DNA of 64,000 bases from Planctomycetaceae bacterium (GTDB lineage Bacteria; Planctomycetota; UBA1135; GCA-002686595), in the NCBI GenBank assembly GCA_011525785.1, contig WYBT01000024.1, forward strand, positions 124,001 through 188,000. The letters are read 5' to 3'. Shown here piece after piece: positions 46,770 to 55,517 of this stretch. Position numbers and translations under genes: made by a program. How positions within the stretch are numbered: position 1 is the stretch's first letter; each line of letters opens with the position of its first letter. Under the pieces are notes generated by a model that was not told the DNA's origin, made no database searches, and saw nothing but the letters and a program-made list of their open reading frames with translations.

Positions 46770-47134
46770 CGTCGCCGGCCTCCATCGTGACGGCGCGGTC
46801 ATCTTGGCCGCCGCTTTGGCCCGCGAGACCTTTCCACCCGCGCGGACGGCGGCCTAATGGAGGTCCAGGGGCGTTGCGTGCGGCTGCACCCCGCCACAGC
46901 GCCCCCCGTCAGACTCTCCTGATGCTCTTGAGGCGCCGGCCGTCATCCTGAGGCGGTCCGGCGCCTTTTTTCATGGGCGCTGCTCGGTTCGCGCGCCCGT
47001 CGACGGTGTTGGGCCGCTGAGCGTGAACTCGCGCGTTCCGCGGATCGCGCCCTGCCCAGGTCCGTGCGCCGCACCGGACGAGTCCGTCGCGTCAGTCGCT
47101 TCGCCGAGCTCGGTGGCGCCCGTCGCCGGCGCGC
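46770..47134. other. 365-base gap after the cyclase gene
   Basis: It holds a nested hairpin (46806-46813 with 46847-46854, and inside it 46821-46825 with 46841-46845), then ~75 unstructured bases, then the terminator at 46931-46971. The remainder (46972-47134) shows no gene I can support; a 60-codon minus frame there has low-complexity sequence only. Confidence 0.6.
46931..46971 (+). terminator. Rho-independent terminator
   Basis: 9-bp stem AGGCGCCGG / CCGGCGCCT (46931-46939 with 46958-46966), 18-base loop and a run of six T. It is the best intrinsic terminator in the window on the plus strand and lies 162 bases past the cyclase stop. Confidence 0.85.
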
Positions 47135-47479
47135 TCAGCCGGCGATGTCGCACCAGTCGCCGACGCTGCCGTCGAGCCGCGCGCTGCGCGTGGTGCGCAG
47201 CACGTCGCAGGTCAGCTTCATGCGGCGCGCGAGGTCATCGCGCTGCTGCTGCGCCGCCGCGAGCGTCGCGCCCACCAGGCTGAGCAGCCGACGCCGCTCG
47301 GGCTCGGAGAGCTGCGGGTCGCGGGTCAACGCCTCGAAGGCCGTGGCGCAGCGCTCGCCGCGCGCGGCCAGGGCCGCCTCGCTGGACTCGGGGCGCTCGA
47401 TCTCGCTGAGCAGCGCCGCGAGCGAGCTGCGGTAGCGCGCGACGGCGTCCGACTCGTCGCTCGAGCGCTGCGCGGCCAT
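47135..47479 (-). CDS. Small helical protein in the FliT position
   Basis: 114 aa from the ATG at 47479. It is predicted to be all helical (ARYRSSLAALLSEIERPESS, GERCATAFEALTRD, LSLVGATLAAAQQQRDDLARRMKLTCDVLRTT). It starts 22 bases after fliS in a fliD-fliS order, where many bacteria encode the FliD chaperone FliT. Sequence likeness to FliT is not strong enough to name it; the closing GDWCDIAG is unusual. Confidence 0.6.
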   Translation of the reverse strand: MAAQRSSDESDAVARYRSSLAALLSEIERPESSEAALAARGERCATAFEALTRDPQLSEPERRRLLSLVGATLAAAQQQRDDLARRMKLTCDVLRTTRSARLDGSVGDWCDIAG

Positions 47480-47501
47480 GGGTTCGCAGTCCTCGCGCCG
47501 C

Positions 47502-47879
47502 TCAGCGCGAGTTGACCTCGACGCGCGTCCACGCGTCGAGCAGGTTCTCGAGCACCTTGCGCGCGTCCTGCAGCGGCGCCTTGTTCTGCTCCACGCCCGC
47601 CTGGCGCAGGCGCTCTTCGATGAACAGGTAGAGCTGCTCGAGGTTGTCGGCGATCTGCGGCGCAGGGCGCGGATCGAGGGCGACGCGCAGCTCAGCCACG
47701 ATCGCTTCGACGCGCGTGAGCAAGTACACGAACTGCGGGTCGCTGGGCTGCAGGTTCTCGGCCTGCGCGCGGTCGAGGAAGCGCAGCGCGCCCTGGTAGA
47801 GCATGCGCACGATCTTGATCGGCGGCGCGTTCTCGACCGAGGACTCGCGGTAGGCGGAAGCGGCGTGGCGTGCGTTCAT
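47502..47879 (-). CDS. fliS: Flagellin export chaperone FliS
   Basis: 125 aa from the ATG at 47879. Family features: N-terminal YRESSVENAPPIKIVRMLYQGALRFL, the central helices FVYLLTRVEAIVAELRVALD, and IADNLEQLYLFIEERLRQA with the LY.F/Y pattern. It binds the C-terminal D0 helix of flagellin to stop premature assembly. It follows fliD by 28 bases. Confidence 0.93.
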   Translation of the reverse strand: MNARHAASAYRESSVENAPPIKIVRMLYQGALRFLDRAQAENLQPSDPQFVYLLTRVEAIVAELRVALDPRPAPQIADNLEQLYLFIEERLRQAGVEQNKAPLQDARKVLENLLDAWTRVEVNSR

Positions 47880-47907
47880 CGTTGGGGAGCAGTGCGCGGG
47901 CGCGGAC

Positions 47908-49386
47908 TCAGCCGGCGTTGAGGTAGGCGCTCTGGCTCTGCAGGCGCGCCATGGTCGACTCGAGGGCCGCGAAGCGCGCGACGAGCTGCGCCTGGAGCTT
48001 CTCGATGCGGGACTCGCGCTGGTCGATGCGCGAGTTGTAGGTCTTGATGTTGGCGTTGAGCGACTCGACGCGGGCGTCGAACACGCCCTTGTAGAACTGG
48101 CCGTTCTGCGCGCCGTAGCTCTTGACCACCGCGTCGAGCGCGCGGACCAAGTCGTCGCCAAAGCCCGTATCGGGGGTGATGTCGAAGTAGTAGCGGTCCG
48201 TGCCGATGGCGGCGCCGTTGTTGTCGAAGCCGTCGCGGTCGGCGAAGAAGTCCGCGAAGGCGTCGAGGTCGGCGTCCATCTTCGCGTCCATCACCGTGTC
48301 GTTGATCTTGAGCGTGCCGTCGCCGGTGCTCTCGACACCCAGCAGCCGCAGACTGCCGTAGCCGGTGGTGTCCGCGGCCACCGCCGAGGCGCTCTGGCCG
48401 AACAGCATGGAGCGCAGGGTGCGCTGGATCGTCGACAGCGCGTTGTCGCCGAACAGCGGTCCGCCGGCGCCCTTCTCCTCGTCGTAGCTGTTCTGCTTGG
48501 AGATGAACTTCGTCACCTCGTTGTAGGCGTTGACGAACTCCTTGATCTTGTTCTTCACGGCCGACTTGTCGGGCTCGACGGTGAACTGCACGCTCGTTCC
48601 CGGCTGCGCGTCGAGCAGCGAGATCGAGACGCCGGCGATGACATCGCTGAAGTCGTTGCTGGTGCGCTCGACCGTCAAGCCGTCGATGATCGCGACGGCG
48701 TTCATGCCCACCGAGATGTTGTTGACGCTCTGCGCGACACCGCTGCCGTTCGGTCCGGTCCCGTTGATCGTCAGGCCCGCAACGGTGCTGGCGATGTTCT
48801 GGATGCGGAAGTCCTCGCCGGTGTCCTGCGCGGTGAGCACGAGCTGCCAGCTCGGACTCGCGCTCGTCCCGCTGTTCACCACGCTGGCGCGCACCTTGTC
48901 GGGCGCGGCGGCGTTGATCGCCGAGGCGATCTCGTTGAGCGAGGAGTCCGCCGCGTTGACCGTGGCGCTGTAGTTCACGCCGTCGTAGGTGAAGCTCACC
49001 GCTTGACCGTCGACGGTCGCGAGGTCGGCGTCGGGGTCGCTGACGCCATTGAAGGCCCAGCGGTCGGTGGTGGCGAGCGACTGGACCTCGAGCGTGTGCG
49101 AGCCGGCCTGCGCGGCGCCGCTGGCGCTGAAGTTCGCGACGCCTTCGGCGCTGGCGCTGACCTTGAACGACAGCAGCCCGTCGAGCGAGCCGAGCGCGTT
49201 GGCCTTGGTGCGGAGCGTGTCGACCAGGCCGCGGAACGTGCCGATCAGGTCGATCTTCTTCTGGTCGGCGCCCTTGCGATCCTCGAGCTGCTGGATCGGC
49301 ACGCGCTCGACGGCGAGCAGCGCATTGATGATGGCGGCCGAGTCGATGCCGCTGCCCAGTCCGGAGAAGGTGATGCCTGAGGCCAT
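47908..49386 (-). CDS. fliD: Flagellar filament cap protein FliD
   Basis: 492 aa. The FliD_N signature is at the start (GITFSGLGSGIDSAAIINAL, LAVERVPIQQLEDRK). A Ser/Thr-rich middle D2/D3 region follows, then FliD_C (FVNAYNEVTKFISKQNSYDE, LRSMLFGQSASA, YNSRIDQRESRIEKLQAQLVARFAALE). It caps the filament and folds incoming flagellin. A sigma-28-like promoter is 41 bases upstream. Confidence 0.95.
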   Translation of the reverse strand: MASGITFSGLGSGIDSAAIINALLAVERVPIQQLEDRKGADQKKIDLIGTFRGLVDTLRTKANALGSLDGLLSFKVSASAEGVANFSASGAAQAGSHTLEVQSLATTDRWAFNGVSDPDADLATVDGQAVSFTYDGVNYSATVNAADSSLNEIASAINAAAPDKVRASVVNSGTSASPSWQLVLTAQDTGEDFRIQNIASTVAGLTINGTGPNGSGVAQSVNNISVGMNAVAIIDGLTVERTSNDFSDVIAGVSISLLDAQPGTSVQFTVEPDKSAVKNKIKEFVNAYNEVTKFISKQNSYDEEKGAGGPLFGDNALSTIQRTLRSMLFGQSASAVAADTTGYGSLRLLGVESTGDGTLKINDTVMDAKMDADLDAFADFFADRDGFDNNGAAIGTDRYYFDITPDTGFGDDLVRALDAVVKSYGAQNGQFYKGVFDARVESLNANIKTYNSRIDQRESRIEKLQAQLVARFAALESTMARLQSQSAYLNAG

Positions 49387-49426
49387 AGCTTGGTGGGCGA
49401 GGCGCTGCGCAGCCCCCGCTGCCTGG

Positions 49427-49454
49427 TTATCGGCGCGCCGCCCGGGCAGGGTTA
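49427..49454 (-). promoter_or_regulatory. Sigma-28-like promoter of fliD
   Basis: On the minus strand a perfect GCCGATAA (49434-49427) is preceded, at 16 bases spacing, by TAAC (49454-49451), close to the -35 TAAA. The likely start site is around 49420, giving a ~35-base leader to fliD. Confidence 0.7.
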
Positions 49455-49508
49455 GCGCGTTTGCGCGCGAATCCGCCGCGTGCGCGCGAAGTTCTTTCCA
49501 GCCACAGG

Positions 49509-49543
49509 AAAAAGCAGGGGCCCCGCCTGCGCGGAGCCCCCGC
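49509..49543 (-). terminator. Rho-independent terminator of flagellin 1
   Basis: On the minus strand a 13-bp stem (49543-49531 with 49526-49514, two G-U pairs), four-base loop and a run of five T at 49513-49509. It lies about 85 bases after the flagellin stop and separates it from fliD. Confidence 0.85.
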
Positions 49544-49627
49544 TTGTCTTCGGCCGGCGGGCGCTACCACACGCCGCCAACCGCTCTTCTTCCCACCGAC
49601 CCCACAGGGGGGGCGGGAGTTCTTGGA

Positions 49628-50446
49628 TCAGCCGAGCAGGCTGAGCGCGAGCTGCGGCTGCACGTTGGCCTGCGCCAGGACCGAGGTCGCGGCCTGCTGC
49701 AGGATCGCGTTGCGCGTCAGGTCGCTGGTCTCGGTGGCGATGTCGACGTCGCGGATGCGGCTCTCGGCGGCCGCCAGGCTGTCGCGCGTGTTGAGGATCG
49801 AGGCGATCGCGCTGGTCATGCGGTTCTGCGCCGCGCCCAGGTTGCCGCGCGCCGTGGTGATGTCGTCGATGGCCGAGTCGATGGCCGTCAGCGCCGCGCT
49901 GGCGTTGGCCGCCGTGGTGACGTCCTCGCCCTGGATGCCGATCGTCGTGGCGGTCGTGTCGGACAGGCTGATCGAGATCGTCTCGGCGTCGTTGATGCCG
50001 ATCTGCACGTCGAGCGAGGTGGTCGTGCCGTCCAGCAGGCTCACACCGTTGAACGTGGTCTGCGTGGCGACGCGGTCGATCTCGGTCACCAGCGCCTGGA
50101 ATTCCGTGTCGAGCGTCGCGCGGTCGGCCGTGGTCAGCGTGCCGTTCGAGGCTTGCACCGCCAGCTCGCGCATGCGCGAGAGGTTGTTGCTCACCTCCTG
50201 CAGCGCGCCTTCCGCGGTCTGCGCCAGCGAGACGCCGTCCTGCGCGTTGCGGCTGGCGACGGTGAACGAGCGGATCTGCCCGCGCATGCGCTCGGAGATG
50301 CCCAGACCCGCGGCGTCGTCCGCAGCGGTGGCGATGCGCAAGCCCGACGAGAGCCGGGCGAAGTTGCCCTGGAGCCGTCCCGTGACGGCGCCGAGGTTGC
50401 GCTGACTCGTCAGCGCAGCGACGTTGGTGTTGACACGAAGTCCCAT
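49628..50446 (-). CDS. Flagellin 1
   Basis: 272 aa from the ATG at 50446 ([18 protein letters not shown]), with AAGGA in the leader. The D0/D1 helices are complete: N-terminal ...[55 protein letters not shown], and C-terminal [32 protein letters not shown]...LSLLG. The middle (residues ~125-190) is a small Thr/Asp-rich insert, so the filament surface domain is minimal. It is closest to flagellin 2. It is separated from the other three flagellins by three non-flagellar secreted-protein genes. Confidence 0.96.
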   Translation of the reverse strand: MGLRVNTNVAALTSQRNLGAVTGRLQGNFARLSSGLRIATAADDAAGLGISERMRGQIRSFTVASRNAQDGVSLAQTAEGALQEVSNNLSRMRELAVQASNGTLTTADRATLDTEFQALVTEIDRVATQTTFNGVSLLDGTTTSLDVQIGINDAETISISLSDTTATTIGIQGEDVTTAANASAALTAIDSAIDDITTARGNLGAAQNRMTSAIASILNTRDSLAAAESRIRDVDIATETSDLTRNAILQQAATSVLAQANVQPQLALSLLG

Positions 50447-50994
50447 CTGTTGTCCTTGGTTGGTTCCGTAGGGCCAGAACCTGGCGGGCGGCGACCGCTT
50501 CGGACCTGTCAGGACGGCGCGCGACGCTTGGCACGGGTCGCGCAGCGCCTGGCCGGCCCGCGCTCCGCGCGCAGGGATCCGCCAAGCTCGCGCCGGCGCA
50601 CACGCCCGTCCCCTCCAAGAGGCGTGCGAGTGGAACCGGCGCCAAAAGTCACAGAGCACAGCGAGATGGAGCGCCTGAGCCCGCGCGTCGCGCGATCCCC
50701 TTGCTCCCCACCCCACGCCTTGCGGCGCGTGATCTTTCGAGCGCCCCCAGCGCCTCTCTTGACGAAATCCAACTTCCTTAATGACGCGATGGGCGCGCCG
50801 TGCGTCGACTCCTTCCAGGCGCACCCGCAGCGCGCCCTGGGCACGCCCCCCCGGCCCGTTCGCGAGCCCCTTGGCGGGCCGCGCGCAGCCGCTGTCGCGA
50901 AGAACTTTCGCTGTGCGCGGAGCGCCGCTGCGGGAACGACAGCGGGCGACCGCGCTCGCCGCGAGGCCGCCCGCCAGACACCCGTTGAGCGGGC
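50447..50994. other. 548-base gap upstream of flagellin 1
   Basis: It contains the flagellin 1 leader with AAGGA and a short AT-rich island near 50757-50785 that might be a promoter on the minus strand, but no perfect sigma-28 -10 box. Frames across it give only Arg/Ala/Pro-rich low-complexity peptides, so I see no gene. Confidence 0.55.
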
Positions 50995-52383
50995 TCAGGG
51001 CTGGTAGCGCAGGACCTTGATGCGCACGTGCTCGACCTCGGTGTCGTCCTGGACGACCACGTCGACGCCGTCGCGCTGGTAGATGCCGTCGAGGATCGAG
51101 CGCAGCCCGCCGCCGGTCAACGGCAGTGCGTCGAGGTCGAAGCACAGCCGCGCCTGGTCGCCGACGTTCCACTGGTACGAGAGCGGCTCGAGGGCCGGCA
51201 GGGCGATCGACCACAGCGGCCCGTTGCCGCCGTTCCAACCGAACCAAACGCCATCGGTGTTGGTCTGGCACTCGAAGCCGCGCATGTAGATCTCGACCAC
51301 GGCGCTGCGGATCGGACCGTCGAGCGCGAGCGAGCCCAGTTGGGCGGGGTCCGAGCTCTCCACGAAGTAGCGATCACAGCTCGTGTCGTCGTCGTAGCGG
51401 AAGTAGCCCAGCGGGTTGTAGGTCGCGTCGATGAAGTTGAAGAAGTCCGCCCGCGGCGCCGTGTTGGGACCGGGCGCGCCGAACGGAGCGAGCTCGCTCT
51501 CCGCGCCCATGTGCGCGACGTACTCGACGTGCTTGCTCTCGTCTAGCTCGATCTCGACCGCCGACAGCGCGCGCACCGCGGTGATGGTGGTCGAGCCCGT
51601 GGGGCAGATCACCAGCTCGTTCGTCGCGGGGTCGTACGTGACCGTGCAGCCGCTTCCGGCCAGCGCGGTCGCGATCGGGAACGTCAGGAAGCTGGACGCG
51701 ATGTCCCAGTCGAACTCCAGACCGTCGGGGATCGAACTGGCGTCGACGTCGAAGTACACGTTCTGAGTGTTGGTCGCGAACAGCATCTTCACGCCGAGCG
51801 CGTCGCCGCTCATCGCGCCGGGGCCGGGCAACTTCGCGCGCAGGCAGCCGTTCACCAAACTCCAGCGCGCGTGGATCGTCAGCGGCGGATCCGTGCAGGG
51901 CTCGTCGACCACTTGCGCCTGGCAAGCGAAGGCGTTGTTCGAGGTGAACGTCGGTGCGCCCAGCGGCGCGCGCCAGCGACGGACGCCGCCGGGATAGCTC
52001 ACCGGGCCCAGCGGCGGAAGCGCGACCACGCTGCCGTCGCCGAAGACGGCCGTGAGGTTCTGCGGAGCGGCGAACGTGTGCGCCGCGGAGATGCGCGCCT
52101 GCAAGAGCGTGGACGTGAAGGACTCGGCGCGCGCGACGAAGGCGCTCTGCTGGCCGACCGGCGCGGCGCCGATGCAGAGCACGTCCTCGGCGGAGTAGGC
52201 CGAGAACGCGCTGAAGTCCGCTGCGACGCCGAGCGTGTCACCGACCGCGCCGACAGTCGGTCGAACTGCGCCGAGAATCGAAGTCTCGGTGCGCTGCGGC
52301 AGGCCCGAGAGCTGCGCAGCAGCGGAATTGGAGAGGGACGTGACGGTGGCGAGCGCCACGACAGAGGCGACGAAGGTGCGCAC
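50995..52383 (-). CDS. Secreted protein of unknown function
   Basis: 462 aa starting at GTG 52383 with AGGAG upstream. Upstream in-frame ATGs exist but add a non-hydrophobic leader in front of the clear signal peptide ([24 protein letters not shown]). The mature protein is beta-rich, with sparse cysteines ([46 protein letters not shown]) and a repeated pattern of Asp/Gly turns. The C-terminal half resembles a carbohydrate-binding-type jellyroll in its strand pattern ([30 protein letters not shown]), but I recognise no family. Confidence 0.72.
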   Translation of the reverse strand: MRTFVASVVALATVTSLSNSAAAQLSGLPQRTETSILGAVRPTVGAVGDTLGVAADFSAFSAYSAEDVLCIGAAPVGQQSAFVARAESFTSTLLQARISAAHTFAAPQNLTAVFGDGSVVALPPLGPVSYPGGVRRWRAPLGAPTFTSNNAFACQAQVVDEPCTDPPLTIHARWSLVNGCLRAKLPGPGAMSGDALGVKMLFATNTQNVYFDVDASSIPDGLEFDWDIASSFLTFPIATALAGSGCTVTYDPATNELVICPTGSTTITAVRALSAVEIELDESKHVEYVAHMGAESELAPFGAPGPNTAPRADFFNFIDATYNPLGYFRYDDDTSCDRYFVESSDPAQLGSLALDGPIRSAVVEIYMRGFECQTNTDGVWFGWNGGNGPLWSIALPALEPLSYQWNVGDQARLCFDLDALPLTGGGLRSILDGIYQRDGVDVVVQDDTEVEHVRIKVLRYQP

Positions 52384-52629
52384 GAGAGACTCCTCGAATC
52401 GGGCCGTGCTCGCCGACAGGCGAGTTCGACGACGGTGACTTCCAGCGACGCTCGCCGCGCAACCGCGCGCGACGACCACGTGCTGAACGTCTTTGCGACG
52501 TCGTGTCCGAATCAGGACTTCGATCGCGAACTTTTCGGGCGCAAAGGCGAGGGGCCAGCCGCTGGAGAGCGACCGGCCCCTGGTCTCGAACTCACTCGAC
52601 ATCGGCCGCTGTCGACCGGCGCTCGCGAG

Positions 52630-55386
52630 CTACGGCGCCAGCGTGACCTGCAGCGCGTCCGACATGACGCGCGTGCCCGGGCTGAGCGGGTCGCGGATCG
52701 CGCACTGGAAGTTCAGCGTCGTGCCGAGCGTGAAGGGCATGCCCTGCGCGCCGGGATGCGCCTGCGCCCACGCGAGCACATCGATCGAGACCGAGCCGTT
52801 GCACTGGCCCGGCGTGCCGCTCGCGAGAACGCTGCCGATGCGCTGCGTCGGAGTCTTCACGCACAAGAGCCCCGCGCCGAACGGCGTCGCCGGCGTCCGC
52901 GGGCCGAGCACGCTGTAGAAGGTGTTGGTCTGCCGCAGACCTTCGATGTTGCTCGTCGTGACGACGTAGCCGCTCGTCGCCGAAGCGCTCGCCACGCCCG
53001 AAGCGCTCATCGTCGGCGTGCAGCCGATGGCCGACGTGCCCGAAGTGCAGTAGCTCGTCGTGACGCCCGGCGCGACGGTGAACACGCGCGCGACGCGATG
53101 GCGCGCAGCGCCGTCATAGGTCGTGAAATCGCCGCCGATCAGCAGCCGGCCGTCGGCTTGTAACGCGAGCGCACTGGCCGCGCCGCTTGCGCCGCTCCCC
53201 GGGTCGAAGCTCGCGTCGAGACTGCCGTCCGCGTTGAGGCGCGCGATCGACTTGCGCGGGACGCCGTCGTACGTGGTGAACGAGCCGGCGATCAGCACCT
53301 TGCCGTCGGGCTGGATGGCGATCGACTCGACGGAGACATCCGGACCGCTTCCAGGGTCGAAGCTCGAATCGAGCGAGCCATCCGCGTTCAAGCGCGCAAT
53401 AGCCCTTCGCGCCACACCACCGAACGTCGTGAAGCCTCCGCCGACCAGCGGCTTGCCATCGGACTGCAGCGCGAGCGCCAGCACGCCGCTGTCGGCCCCA
53501 GCTCCAGGGTTGAAGCCCGTGAACAGGCTGCCGTTCACGTTCAATTGAGCGATGCGCCAGCGCGGCTGGCCGTGGTAGCTCGTAAACCAACCACCGATCA
53601 GGGCCTTGCCGTTCGGCAGCAACACCACGCTGCGCACCGAGTCGTTCGCCCCGTTCGGATTGAAGCCCAGGTCGAGCCCGCCATCGACGTTCAGGAGCGC
53701 AATGTTGGCGCGCAGCACGGTGTCGAACTGCGAGAAGTCGCCGCCGATCAGCACTCTGCCGTCGGACAGCACCGCAAGGGCGTAGACCGGTCCGTCGGCC
53801 CCGCTGCCGGGATCGAAGCTCGCGTCGAGGCTGCCGTCCGCGTTCAAGCGCGTGACACGTCTGCGCTGCACGCCGTCGAACAGCGTGAAGGAACCGCCGA
53901 TCAGCACCTTGCCGTCGGACGCAACGGCCACGGTCCTCACGACGCCGCTGGCGCCGACCCCGGGGTCGAAGCTCGCGTCGAGGCTGCCGTCCGCGTTCAA
54001 GCGCGCGATCCTTCTCCGCACGACGTCGTTGAAGGCGAGGAAGTCGCCGCCGATCAGGATCTTGCCGTCGGGCTGAACGGCCACGGCGTGCACCTTGCCG
54101 CTCGCACCGGCGCCCGGATTGAACGCGGAGTCGAGAGCGCCGCTTGCTTCGATGCGCGCGACGCCTCCGCGCGTCATGTCGCCGAAGGTTCGGAAATCGC
54201 CGCCGACCACGAGCCTGCCGTCAGCCCGCAGAAGCAGCGCGTGCACCGTGGTGGCGGTGACGAACCCGCCGGTGGCGCCGCTGCCGGGATCGAAGCTCGC
54301 GTCGAGGCTTCCGTCGGAGTTCAAGCGCGCGATGCGATTGCGCGCCACGCTGCCGTAGAGCGTGAAGTCGCCGCCGACGAAGAGCTTGCCGTCGGGCTGG
54401 GGCGCGAGCGCGAAAACAGTGCTGTTCGCGCCTGCGGCGGGGAGATAGCTCGCATCCAGACTGCCGTCCGGATGCAGCCGCGCCGTGCGACGACGCGTCG
54501 CGCCGTTGAACGAGGTGAACAGGCCTCCGACCAGCACGCGCCCGTCGGGTTGGAGCGCGAGCGCCGCCACGAAGTCGCTCGCTCCGCTCCCCGGGTCGAA
54601 GCTCGTGTCGAGGCTGCCGTCGGAGTTCAAGCGCGCGATCCGGCCGCGAGGCGTCAAGTCGAAGTGCGTGAACTCGCCTCCGAGCAGCACGCGTCCGTCG
54701 GGCTGCAGAGCGAGCGCATTCACAGCGCTGCTCGCGCCTGCACCCGGATCGAAAGTGGGGTCGAGGCTGCCGTCCGAGTTCAGGCGCGCGATGAACGAGC
54801 GAGGCTCGCCCGCGTACGAGGTGAACTGCCCCGCGATCAGCAGCTTGCCGTCGGGCGCGAGCGCGAGCGCTCTCACCGGGCCGTTCGCTCCCGCGCCGGG
54901 ATCGAAGCTCGTGTCGAGTTGCCCGTCCGCGTTCAAACGCGCGATGCGGCTGCGCGCAACGCCATCGAAGTTCGTGAACTCGCCGGCGACCAGCACCTTG
55001 CCATCGGGTTGCAGCACCAAGCTGCGGACGACGCCATCGCCGCCGCTGCCCGCATCGAAACTCGGATCGCGACTGCCGTCCGCGTTCAGTCGCGCGACGC
55101 GACTTGCCTGCGCGCCGTTGAAGTGCGCGAACGCGCCGCCGATCAGCAACTTGCCGCTCGGCTCAGCGGCGATGGCGTACACCGGGCCGTCCGCTCCGTC
55201 GCCGTACGTCCCGTCGTCGACGACGTTGAAGGTCGGGTCGCTGGCTCCGGCCTGCCAGATGGGCGCGGCGACCGACGCGCGCGCCAGTCCGAGCAGACAT
55301 GCCAGCGCCAGCAGCACATGGAGGAAGGACTGTCGAACACAGCCCGGTGAAGACTCGAGTCGGAGAGACCTGGCAGTCCGTTGCAT
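52630..55386 (-). CDS. Secreted delta-60 repeat protein (14 repeats) with Cys-containing C-terminal domain
   Basis: 918 aa; ATG 55386 with AGGAG upstream; signal peptide FLHVLLALACLLGLARASVA. Fourteen ~51-residue repeats of the form 'ALALQPDGKVLIGG.FT.FDG..R.RIARLN.DGSLD.SFDPG.GA' follow; this is the delta-60 repeat (TIGR02608-like), forming a beta-propeller-like or solenoid fold. The last unit is partial. The final ~140 residues (from base ~53055 downward) start SYCTSG and GCTPTMS and match the C-terminal domain of the protein at 19786-22197, including five cysteines. It is likely cell-surface or extracellular. It is placed inside the flagellin cluster. Confidence 0.9.
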   Translation of the reverse strand: MQRTARSLRLESSPGCVRQSFLHVLLALACLLGLARASVAAPIWQAGASDPTFNVVDDGTYGDGADGPVYAIAAEPSGKLLIGGAFAHFNGAQASRVARLNADGSRDPSFDAGSGGDGVVRSLVLQPDGKVLVAGEFTNFDGVARSRIARLNADGQLDTSFDPGAGANGPVRALALAPDGKLLIAGQFTSYAGEPRSFIARLNSDGSLDPTFDPGAGASSAVNALALQPDGRVLLGGEFTHFDLTPRGRIARLNSDGSLDTSFDPGSGASDFVAALALQPDGRVLVGGLFTSFNGATRRRTARLHPDGSLDASYLPAAGANSTVFALAPQPDGKLFVGGDFTLYGSVARNRIARLNSDGSLDASFDPGSGATGGFVTATTVHALLLRADGRLVVGGDFRTFGDMTRGGVARIEASGALDSAFNPGAGASGKVHAVAVQPDGKILIGGDFLAFNDVVRRRIARLNADGSLDASFDPGVGASGVVRTVAVASDGKVLIGGSFTLFDGVQRRRVTRLNADGSLDASFDPGSGADGPVYALAVLSDGRVLIGGDFSQFDTVLRANIALLNVDGGLDLGFNPNGANDSVRSVVLLPNGKALIGGWFTSYHGQPRWRIAQLNVNGSLFTGFNPGAGADSGVLALALQSDGKPLVGGGFTTFGGVARRAIARLNADGSLDSSFDPGSGPDVSVESIAIQPDGKVLIAGSFTTYDGVPRKSIARLNADGSLDASFDPGSGASGAASALALQADGRLLIGGDFTTYDGAARHRVARVFTVAPGVTTSYCTSGTSAIGCTPTMSASGVASASATSGYVVTTSNIEGLRQTNTFYSVLGPRTPATPFGAGLLCVKTPTQRIGSVLASGTPGQCNGSVSIDVLAWAQAHPGAQGMPFTLGTTLNFQCAIRDPLSPGTRVMSDALQVTLAP

Positions 55387-55517
55387 CGCGAGACTCCTGC
55401 TTGCCCCGTGGTGGAAAGTCGACTGAGAAGCGCTGTGTCGAGCTGCGACGTCGTGTCGGGCTCGACCTCAGCGAGCGCAGCCTACCCGAGCCCGAACTTC
55501 TTGTGGGCGCGCGTTCC

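Noticed and set aside
46971..47153. A 60-codon minus-strand open frame
   Set aside because: Overlaps the end of the gene at 47135, has no ribosome site and is Gly/Ala/Thr low complexity.
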